DNA from: Juglans regia
Taxonomy: Eukaryota > Streptophyta > Magnoliopsida > Fagales > Juglandaceae
Assembly (NCBI RefSeq): GCF_001411555.2
Contig: NC_049902.1
Span: 9,617,985 to 9,681,984, forward strand
Direction: 5' to 3'
Length of the DNA: 64,000 nucleotides
Every line of letters begins with the position of its first letter. Positions within the stretch are counted from its first letter, which is position 1. The notes under the pieces were generated by a model. That model worked only from the letters and a program-made list of their open reading frames with translations, was not told where the DNA came from and ran no database searches. Shown here one piece after another: positions 34,239 through 46,200 of this stretch. The translations under genes and the position numbers were made by a program.

Positions 34239-37200
34239 CTGATCACAAAGAAAAGATGTTGTCGAAGTTTATTAGAGAACCTGTTACTTTCTTCCAATTA
34301 AAGAGAAATGACCATTTGTTTGCCCCTCAAACTGCACACTTGTGGCCAAAACTTTAGGGAAGAAATCTTGATTTTAACATGTAATATTACCGAGTCCATC
34401 TCAGTGGAAGGGGCATAATCTATTCACCCGCTGATTTATTCCATTAAAATAAAAGGACTAGGGAACACATATAAAAGTCCTGTATCAAGGAGGCCTTCCA
34501 ATATCTTTATTATTATCATCATCATCATCATTTAAGCTTTATTTGTGGTGAGAGTAGGGGAGAATGGCAGTTCTTGGGTGGATTTATTGGTAAGAAAGCA
34601 GAGAATCAAGCACTTTCTCAAGAACAGTTTTAAATACCTTTTCCTTTTACTTTTCCTGAAAATTTTCTTAATTTTTTTTTACCTCTTTTCTTTAAATATA
34701 TATTTTTTGAAGGGCAATTTGCAGTTTATTGGATGGGTTTATCGGTAAGAAAGTTGAAGGAGAATCCATAACTCTTTTTCCTTACCATAGCATTTGCAAT
34801 TATCAATCTACTCCCAACTACCAGTTTAATGGAAAATGATAAAGATACAACCTTTTTTACATATCTTTTACAACTCTACTTTAAATTGAGAGAATTTTAT
34901 AAAAAAACAAAACTCAGTAAAATAGTCAAATGATTTTATAAAAAATGCCCTCCATTTTAAAGCAGAGTTGTTAAAAAAGTTGTCAAAGAGGTTGTGGCTG
35001 TATCATTATTCCTGAACAAGTTCCAGACTCAGCACGCTGGCTTTCTAAGGTAGATATAGCCCCATCCAGTGTATATACTATATAGCCTTGGTATTAGTTT
35101 CTTAAATTATGGGGTTATATAAAGATGCATCTTTGGTTAGGACGTAGTGTAAAAGTGACTTTTACACCACCAATCACACACCACGACATCATAATTCTAC
35201 CAATTCTACAACGAACTAAATTGCACTGAATTAAATTTTTTAAAAGAAAATTTCTAAAACCCTAAAAATATGAACACTAAATTCTTAAAAACCCTACTGC
35301 TAATTATTTTCAAGACAACTTTAATTACTACTCCGGCCGTTACTTGGGGTGGCCGCCACCCTGAGAGGTCACCGGAGTTGGGTGGAATTCAGTGGCCAGC
35401 AGCCACCATTAGTTTTTTTAAAAAACAAAAGGAAAATAATAAGTTTTTATTCTATGTGGATGAGTGCATTTTAGGTATGATGAAAAAGTTGAAGTGACTG
35501 ACAGCTTTTGGTTGGAGGGCATAAAAGGCCTTTTCACACCACATCCTGGTTTTAGATTTTTCCTTCTATAATGTCACTCTTTTTTCTTTCATAAAAAAAA
35601 GTTAGATATTACCAAAGAAAGAAAAAGAATGAGGGAAGGATCGCAGGTAATTCTCTATTACAAAAATGAAGATGATACTGAGAAGTTGATCACAGCATTG
35701 ATTTTCAGTCAGGTAACACAGTACAGAAAAAATTACTTGCCTGGAGTGTAGACAAAAACATGCCACTTTGGGTCAAAGCTCCTGAACATGAACAGGTCAT
35801 GAGAAGTCCACCTCTCCTTGTTAACCGCATTGCTAAAGAGTTTAAAGTTCTGTACATGCCTAATGCACTTTGTAAAACCTAATTGAATAGTGACCCCATG
35901 AGCAGAAGCAAACTTCAAAAATGTTACGACAAATATAAATGATTAAATCTACTTTTTACTATCAGGTTAAGCTTTTAGAACAAGTGGTGATTTCACATGG
36001 TATCAGAGTAGATGTCCTAAGTTCGAACTCTGACTCTATACCCTACCCCATTTAATAAATAGAAAAAGGCTGAAAGATGTGTAAAGAAGCAAACTGTCAC
36101 TCAAACACAAAGCATCTAACAAAACAAGTACAGCATTGATACCGGACTTTTTTGAGAGCAAGAGAGAAAAGTAATACACAGTCATCAAAATGCTCATCAG
36201 GCATCACTCAATAGTATCCAGCACAAGATACAAAGAAAAACTCACCATCATTGCAAGAATAAACTTTAAACAAGAAGAAAATCTTTTTCCAAAGAAGCCG
36301 AAGGTTGATTTATTCAAACTCAAAAAACCGAAAAGCTCATACATAGCTATAGACCTATAGAGAACTAACTTGGAACGACTCTTGAAGTACAGGTAGGCAC
36401 TCATGAAATATTCTCACACTTAATTAATAACAACCTCAATACAAATATTTAAGGAAAGATTTAAGACAACTAAATATTCAAATCACAATTAATACGACTC
36501 ATAAACTCTGCTTAGGAACAAGAAAAGGCCTCTGGAAGATGAAACATGCTGACTACCAAAACTTGCTACTTCTGATTGCTAACAGTCAGGACAGATAGCT
36601 GGTGATTAAATTGCCATAACTTCTCTAAAATTCTCCAAATTGGGCTGCGGTTGATGCTTTTAAAACTAGATACATGGAGGTTTTCAATGGTGTATGGCTT
36701 GCAGGGTAATTCTCTCACAGAAAATACAATATGAATTTTGAAAATGCTCCAAAACTGTGAACAGACGATTTTCTAAGAGCTCATTGTTATGGGCCACAAA
36801 ACTAGTACAACAAATGCACCAAAACTTTTGGATTGCACTTGCGACACTTCAATGAGAACTATTGTGAAACAATTTACAAGTGTCATTGGGATTTACACCC
36901 TGATTTCTTCAAGTGAGTGATAAGTTCAAATACCCAATGTTAAGTGGTCTAAGAGGAATGCAACAGATTAAAACTGTCTGGAAGATGATCCCTATATGCA
37001 TTATGTGGTGTTTATGGCAGGAACGTAATGATAGGACATTTGAAGACAAAGAGAGATCGCGGGAGGAGCTGAAAGATTTTTTCTTTAGAACACTTTGTAT
37101 TTGGTTCATTGCTGTTGATTTCAATGGCATGGACCTACATGATTTTCTTGTCTATAATGTGCCTATGTGGCTTCAAATTTTACTGTCTAGAGCTCTGTAT

Positions 37201-40200
37201 ATGGCTTTGCCTATTCTTTGATCAATAAAATTTGCTTACTTATCAAGAAAAAAAAGGGGGGTCTAGGATTTACACCCTGATTTCTTCAAGTGGTTTGGGG
37301 GTTGAAAACCTGCTATTGTTTAACAAAGCTCTGTAAGATAAGTGGTATGGCATGATGAACCAGAGATAGAAGCTTTGCAAAGATTGGTGGTGGAAGTCAA
37401 ATATGGTAATATGTATGGTGTTCAAATGTGGTCACTAAGACTTTTGTGGAAAAACATTAGGAGAATGTGGAGGGATTTCTCATGGTGTGTTAGATTTGAG
37501 GTGGGAGATGTATCTATCATCAAATTTTGGCACAATGTGTAGTGTAGGAATCAGCCTATGAAGATGGCTTTCTTGCCATTGTTTAGAATGCTAACTGTAA
37601 GGAGGAGTCGGTGTAGCCGAACTTTTGCATATCTCTGATAATCGACAATTCCATTCTTTAATTGTTTGCACTCTTTCAAGTTGAGAGTAGGTGGTGTTGA
37701 TAAGATTTGTTAGATTGCTTCCAAAGAACCTTTAAGGTCAAGTCTTACTGACATGCACTCTACCCCCAAGTGAACCCTTCTTTCCTTTCAAAGAATATTT
37801 AAAGAAATAAGGCACCATCAAGGGTGCATTCTTTGTTTGGATGTTAGCCTTGGTGAATAACTTGAATAAGAGAAATGTCGAAGCAATGGATTGGTGTTGT
37901 ATGTGCATGAAAGGCAGAAAGTATTGATCATTTTCTGATTCACTGCAAGTTGACCAGGGATCTATGGGCATCGACATTCCATACCTTTGGGATCGTGTTG
38001 GTCATGCCCGAGCAAGTGATGAACTTAGGGCTGTAATTGGTCTGAGATGAGTCAATCTTTTGGATTATCAAGTGGAGCTGGACTCAAATAACTCAAGTTC
38101 GAGCTCGAGTTGGGAGCTCGTCGAGTTGATCAAACATGAGCTCAAGCCGAGTCGAATTTTTTATCAATCTTTGCCCATGCTCCTTAACAAGCCCGAGCCG
38201 AGTCGAGTTATTACTTGAGTTTTGCTCATACTCTTTTAAATATTATTTATTTATTTTTGAATGAATTGAATAATTAAAAATACCAAATTACAAAGAAAAT
38301 ATTAGATTTAATGAAATTTTTACAACTAATATATAAACCTTATATTAAATTACAAGATTATAACATTTTTATGAATACATTTCTTATATGGTTCCTACAT
38401 TGTATTATATGAAACTACCAAGTCCTACATACTAACTATTATACATATTATGAAATAGCTACTATAATTTAATCACTTAAGTAGTTAAGTAACTTACGCA
38501 TGATTATGGACTATATTCAATATATAGATATAAATGACTATGTATAAGTAACTGGGTTACATGGTACATATTTAATTTTTTTTTTTTTTTTATAGGTTAC
38601 TATACTTATTATTAAATTTAATATGTACAAAAGCATATATATATATTCAATGATTTATGGACGAGCACTAATCAAGTCGAGCTAATGAGCCAAGTCTGGC
38701 ATAAACAAGCCTTAACCGAGTCAAGTTGAGTTTAACGAGTATGTGTCATTTACTAATAAAGCGCAGCTGCTTTCACAATCGAGCTTTTTTTTATGAGTCG
38801 AGCTCGGTTCAAGTTTAGCTGAGCAAGTATTGGGCGAGATTTACAGCCCTAGATGGACTTGATGGCTTGTTGGCAAAGTCTACTAGGTAGCCATAGCAAT
38901 TTAGAGGTTTGGATGGTTCCCTTTGTCTATGATGTGGTTACTGGTAGTGTATTTGGTGGGAACATAATGCTTGGACCTCCAAAGATTTTTTTTGATAGCT
39001 AATCAAAGATTTTGTATTCATAAAAATAGGCAAAGCCCAGGTACACAGGAAGTATACATGAAAAACGCCTAGCTAGATGTTACAATAGAAAGAGGAAAAT
39101 CATGAACACAGTCCATTACAAACTATAGCTCCCGCCCAAAAGAACAAGGACTTAAAAAAGAAAACTTTAAGCTCCTCCAGTGTTCTCTCTTGATCATTGA
39201 AACATCGAGCATTTCTCTCCCTCCAAATACACCAACACAAGCATATTGAGACCAATCTCCAAATTGCCGCTACCTAAGAATTGCCGTATAGACCTCTCCA
39301 GCTTGCGAGGAAATCCACCAATCTGCAAGGCATAACCCAAGACAATCCGACTCTTAAGAAAAAATCATCCCATATAACCTTGGCCACCAAGCAATGTAAA
39401 AGCAGATGATCAATTGACTCTCCATGCTTCTTACACATATAACACCAATCTAGGACAATAACCCGTTGTTTCCTCAAATTATCAGTAGTGAGAATCTTGT
39501 CCTAAGATGCTGTCCAGAAAAAGAATGCTGCTTTTGAGGGAGTTTTCGTCTTCCATATACTCTTCCACGAGAACATAGACAATCCGGAGTTCGTGAGCTT
39601 TTGATAAAAAGAATTGACAGAGAAAATACCTTTCTTTGAATGATTCCAAAGCAACTTGTCTCCAGTGCCCCCTGGAATACTTGCGGAATATAATGTCGCA
39701 AAAAACTCCATAATAGACTCAATCTCCCAATCATGAACTGCCCTAATGAAGTCAATATTCTATTGAGGGATGCCGTTTGAAACGACCAGAAGATCGGCAA
39801 TTGATGTCTCCTTTACTCTAGCAAGCGCAAAGATGGCAGGGAAGGTATCTCGTAGGCAAAGGTTATCACACCATATATCAAACCAAAAAGGGACACGCGA
39901 ACCATTGCCTACAATAAAATGTTCATGTCCACGGAATGACCCCCAAAGGCTCCTAATATTTTCCACACACCCACTCCATGAGTGTCTCGTACCTCATTCG
40001 AGCACCATCCTCCACAAGCTTCCCAAAACTGTGAGTCTATAACATACTTCCATAAGGCCTCCCTTTCATTTTGATACCTCCACAACCACTTACCCAATAA
40101 AGCTTGATTGAATTTCATCAAGTGGCGAATCTCCAACCCTCTCCCAGAAATTGGGGTACAAACTGTTGACCAATTAAACAGGTGGAATTTGAACTCATCC

Positions 40201-43200
40201 CCCAATCCACTCCATAAGAAATCCCTTTGTAGCTTCTCAATGCAGTTAGCCACCTTAGTGGGAAGTGGGAACAAAGATAGAAGATAAGTGCGTAAGTTTG
40301 AAAGAGTGATTTTAATCAAAGTCAACCTACTGCCCTTTAACAAGTAAAGCCTCTTCCAAGCTACCAATCTGCGCTCCACCCTTTCAGCTACATCATTCCA
40401 GATCCTTAAAGATTTAAAAGAAGCATCCAACAGTAAGCCAAGGTACTTCATAGAAAGCGAAGATATCTTGCATCCCAAGGTAGTAGCTAAAATCTCCACA
40501 TTGAGAACAGCCCCCACTGGCACTATTTCCGACTTTGCAAGGTTGATACTCAAACCCGACACAACAGCAAAACAAAGGAGTACCGCCCTCAAGGCTTGGA
40601 CTTGTCCAAGGTGTGCACCACAAAAGACAAGCGTGTCATCAGCAAATAACAAGTGAGAAATGTTGAGATCGTCATTCCCCACCGAGAAACCATGCAGTAA
40701 CCCACCGCCTACCAGACCCTCAATCATCTTGCTGAGAGCTTCCATGAAAAATAAGAAAAGTAGAGGAAAAAGCGGATCTCCCTGTCTCAGGCCACGAGAG
40801 GAGTTGAAGAAACCCACCAGTGATCCATTTACCAAGATAGAGAAACGAGATGAAAAGATACAAAATTCTACCTATTTCTGCCATTTCCTCCCAAAACCAC
40901 ATCTTCCAAGTAAGTAAAGAAGGAAACTCCAGTTGACATGATCATATGTTTTCTCCATGTCTAACTTGCAAAGAAGCCCGGGTTCTCTAGACTTCAATCT
41001 ACCATCCAAGACTTCATTTGCAATAAGTACCGAGCAAAAGAATTTGTCTACCTTTGACATTTTGCGGCTTCGAGATTAGTTTTTCCACCATTAAGCTTAA
41101 TCTATTTGCTAACACTTTGGAAATAATCTTGTATATCACATTCACAAGACTAATGGGGCGATAGTCTCTCACATCCCGAGACCCCACCTTTTTAGGAATG
41201 AGGGCTAAAAAGGTGGCATTGAGACTCTTTTCAAATCTAGCATTAGAATGAAATTCAAGAAAGATTTACATAATATCTTCCTTGACCACCTCCCAACAAG
41301 TTTGAAAGAAACTCAAAGTAAACCCATCCGGACCAGGAGCCTTATCACTTGCCATACCTCTAATAACATTGTCCATTTCCTCTTCTGTAAATGGCCTTTC
41401 TAACCACCCTGCACTCTACTGGTCTAATGTTGAAAAAGACAAACCATCCACTCTTGGTCTCCAATTATGCTCTTCAGTTAAAAGTTGTTGATAGTACTGT
41501 TCAATGTGGTTTTTGATTACCATCTGATCCGAAGAAGCAGTCCCATCTACCATCAGTACATCAATAGCATTGTTCCTCCTGTGAGAGTTCGCCATCCAAT
41601 GGAAGAATTTTGTGCATTTGTCCCCCTCCTTAAGCCAAAGTACCCTTGATTTCTGTCTCCAGGAAATCTCCTCCATCAAAGTAACCCTTTCAAGATCAGT
41701 AACTACTTGATTCTTGCGAATTTTATCAAGTTCTGAAAGGGTTCTGGCCTCCTCCTCGCCATCCAGACCCTGTAGTTCCTCCATAAGAGAGCGCTTCTGC
41801 TTAAGCACATTACCAAAAACTTGTTCATTCCATTGCTTCAGGTCCTGTTTCAGCGCTTTCAACTTTTTTGCCATAATAGAGCTTGGAGAGACTTGGAAAC
41901 TATAGGAAGTCCACCATTGTCTGACCCTATCTACAAAACCATCAGTTTTAAGCCACATATGCTCAAATTTAAAATACCTTCTACCCCCTTGGATGCCTCC
42001 ACAATCTAACATGATGAGGAAGTGATCAGAGCATAAACGAGGTAATCTTCTTTGAGCAACATCCGGGAAATGTGACTCCTAATCAGGAGTTAGCAAAAAT
42101 CTATCGATCCTTGACCAAGATGGACAATCAAGGTTGTTGGACCAGGTAAACAAGCCTCCTGATAGTGGAATGTCCATGAGCTCCTGTTCTGAAATGAAAT
42201 CAGAAAAATCTCTCGTAGCTGGAGAGATGTGAGAAACACCCGACCTTTTGCTTGGAAAGAGAGATGTGTTAAAATACCCCCCAATGCAACTTGGTAGCTC
42301 CCACCAACTAATGACTCCCGCTAGCTCTTCCCACAAAAACCTTATCTCCGAATCAATATTTGGGCCATAAATACTAGCAAATGCCCATTTGAAACCATCT
42401 TCTAGATTAACAAAGGAGCATGCAACCGTAAAATCACCCACACACTCCTCTACCCTTTCCACCACTCTTGTGTCAAGCATAATTAGAACTCCCCCAGAGG
42501 CTCCTTTTGAAGGTAGATAAGACCAACCGACATGTTAGGCTACAAACTATTTGTCTTGAAATAGTTTCCAACTTAGTCTCTTGTAAGCATATGATGTCCC
42601 ATTTCCATTGACGAAGTAAATTTCTGACTTGGAGCCGCTTATTAGGATCATGCAACCCCCTCACATTCCAAGATAATATTTTTGGCTTCATGGGACAACC
42701 ATTTTACCCCTCCCCTTACAACGCTCCTGAGTAGAGCTCTTCTCACCCCCATCCTCTTTCATTGCCCATGTTAGCCTTTTGAGTTTTCTTTCCCTTTTTT
42801 TGGCCGAAGCCAAAGATTGATCGGACTTGAATTGAGCATTTACAGCCTCTATAGTTGTAAGTAGGGCCATAAATTCAACTTCAAAATCCTCATAAGAAAT
42901 TCCTACCATATGCTTAATGTCCATCGCTCTCTGGATAACCCAATCTGACACATTGGGATGAAAGGAGTTGAGCGGAGTAGGTTCAACCTCCCCATCCCTA
43001 TTAGCTGTAAACAAAACCAAAGAGCCAAAATTTTTGAAAACACTAGGTTCTTCCACCGTCTCCAACCCAATCTGATCTGACACCTGGACAAATTCCTTCA
43101 CCGCCAAAGGGACAGGAAACAACCCAGAAGGTGTCGGCGGCACTGTCTGTGTCACCACCAAGCCCGAGAACTCAACTAAAGCACTGTTTGTCTATGCCAA

Positions 43201-46200
43201 CGCCAACACACCACACTGCGACAACACCGGAAGTGGTTTCGGCGCTAGAGCATCAGGAGCTGGAACAGAGCTTGCCGATGACCAAATCTGTGCCACCTCG
43301 AAGGATGGCAACCCACCCATGAGCCCCCATGCTCCACTGAAGCTTGCGCAGGACAAATGGCTTCATGGGGGGATTCTGTCACATGGGATGCCGTCACCTA
43401 GTTCTCCGTCACCGTGGGTGCCGTCGCTTGGATCGCCATCGCCAACGCATGGGAAGCCGTGTGCTGCTGTACCAACTCCAGTGCCAAAATAAACCTGCAC
43501 AGGCTCAGGATAGGCTCTACCGCGACCCTCCCAAGGGCCCCATAACTCGCCAATAAAACCTCCCCCATCGACCCCTCTGGGGTGCATGGCAGCTTCTGTG
43601 CATTTGCCGGCGAACACACCGCCACCTCCTACGAACCCGCGACCACCTCCGACAACCCCTAACCCACCGCCAATGGTGGAGGTTGAGGCCCACACGGCGG
43701 TGGTGTATCACTGTTAGCGGCCCTTCATCTCCAAGTAGACTGGGCCTGGAGAACAGGCTAGGCCTGCGAGATGGGCTGCTGGGCCACTTGAAAAATGGCC
43801 TGCCTGGAGACTGGGCCACTTGTTGAATCGCTGGGCCATCAAAGGCCACTCTCTTGCCTTTCAAAAAGCCTTCTCCCTGGAGTCCAAAAACCGGCCCATT
43901 AAAATAGCCTTCTCCCTAGCCTATAACAGTAGCCTTCTCTCTCTGCAAACCCTCCTTAACGCTGCATTTAATAATCCCCATATTAAAATGCAAAAATCCT
44001 ACTTGCGTCTCCATCTCAACCAAAGCATCCAACAGATTTGCCAAACTTGGCCCCGACAGACTCCTGCCCAAACTTGCCTCTTCGCAGAGCCGCGTCTTCA
44101 CCAGAAAGGAAGAAATTCTTGTCCCCTCTGCAGGTTTTGGAGCTTGAGACAAGGCCTCTCTGTACGAAGAGGAGGCCTGGTACCCCTGTGGTGGAGGAGG
44201 AGGCGTCCATGGGTGGCTTCCTTTGTTATTCCTTCCCAAAAAAGAGGAAGTTGCAGAAATATCCTTCAACAATTCACAAAAGAATAGGATATTTTTGTTT
44301 GCTTCCCAGTTATAGTTATGCTCTCAAGTCTTATATGATCTCGATTCTTTCAAATTTCTACTTGAATTTGATGGTTCTAAATGGGAGAGCGGTAAACATA
44401 TGAAGTGGCTGACTCTACAATATTAAATTGTTTAGACAACATTAAATATTATCATAAAGATTGTTGATCCCATTTCATATATCAATCTCTCTAAAACCTT
44501 CATCCAGGCATGATGCTGAGAAAATTAATTTTGTTATGAAACTTTGGCTGATTGGTGAATGCTCTGTTGCTTTTGGGAATGTTTCCCTTAAGCATTCCAA
44601 GTCATCTTGATTTTGATTTTGCAACTGAGTAAGGTATAAGTTTATGATGGGGCAGTATGATGAAGTTGTGATTGAGTCCAAATGTTTCATCGTGTTAAAA
44701 CTTAGAGAGGGTGTTGTGCGAGTTACAGAGAGAAGTTGGAAAACGGAGTACTCGGTGGAGTTGGGGTACTCTTCAAATCAGTGGCTTGTGAAGGTACTGG
44801 AGGAGTGCTTGAGCAAGGGGAAGAAGGAGGTTTATTCGGCAACTCGGAATGGTTTCTCTAGTCTTATAGCACAACGTTGTGTTAACAGGCGAGGGAGATT
44901 TCTTGAATTATCCGAGTATAATCAGGGAGGGAGGAGAAATGTCATTTGCATTCCTGAGGGTGTTAACGGAGGGGGATGGAGGAAGATGAGGGAGAAGCTG
45001 AAAGAGAGAGGTGCGGATGGCTCGATAAGGGTTGGCGTGCATGGAGGAGGGGGCCGGAACCTCGGTAGTGGGGCATTGAGACATAAAGATTGGTCGTATA
45101 AGGAGGCGTTGTCCGTGAATATCAACCAGCGGCAGGGTGGTGCGAACGTGCGTGAGCGGCAGGGTGGTGCGAACAGGCGCGATGGCGGTGGGAACCTGCG
45201 TGAAGAAGGTGCGAGAGCTACGGGTAGAGGACAAAGGCCATGGCAGAGGGAAGGTACGCTGCATCCTAAGTGTATGTCGTGCCATACGCTGTGTCAGGAG
45301 ACGTGGGAAGTCAGAAAGGACTTGGCGGATTTGCGGGGACTGATGCATTCACTGCAGAGAGATATGGCTTCACTAGTGAACTTTGCCGGGTCTATTAACG
45401 CAATGGAGGAGACGGTGGTTTTAAAAGGGAAGGAGAAGGTTCATGGGCCGGGCTATATGAATAAGGCCCAGTTGAAAACAAAAAAAGGTAAGGGCTGGGC
45501 TGTGTGGAGAAAAAAGAGTGGGCCGACGCGGCCCAAATCCAATCTTAGCAGCCCGCCCGTAATCACTCGGGCTGATGGGGCAGGGCCCTCTAGGCTTTCT
45601 GGTCAGCAGGTACTTGGGCCTGGGCCGGCTCAGCCCAGGAATGCAGGACTCGGGTCAGAGCCGCCCTCGAGCCCTAGCAGATTCGGGTTTGAGAAACCCG
45701 TTTCGTCCACGAGCCCTAGCAGGCTCTCACCCGAGCTGAGCAGCCTCGGGTTTGTGCCGGATAGTCAATCGACGGCGCTGGGTCAGCCGACGGTTACACA
45801 GACAGTGCCGACGGTGGCAGTTGTCGCCAATGAAGCGACGCCGGTGCTCTTCGCGCAACAGACGATGGTGGGTTTCGAGGATCGACTTTCTCCACCTCAC
45901 GTGGGTCAGATACAGCCGACGAAGGGAGGCGGGGGTTTCTCGACTCAGGTGGACCTCTCAGTGAGACATTTGGAGGAGCTTGAGGTGGATGAGGAGGAGA
46001 ATGATTCGGATGATTTTATGCACTCCGTGGAGGACGAACTATTCATCCCTGAGGCTTGCGGATCTGAGGAGCTTTCGGTAGGGGGTAGCTTTCAGGATAA
46101 CAGAGTGGGGAATCCAATCCCACTGAACTATTATTTTCCAGACCAAGTTTCAGATTGGGTGATACATAAAGCAAAAGAAATTCGAAATGTGGTAGGGATA

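Noticed and set aside
35733..35918. 61-codon minus-strand frame at the motif VI exon
   Set aside because: It is a different frame of the real exon 35741-35878 and includes intron sequence.
45137..45964. Arg/Trp-rich frames inside LINE C ORF1
   Set aside because: They are frame shadows of the intact 580-codon ORF1.
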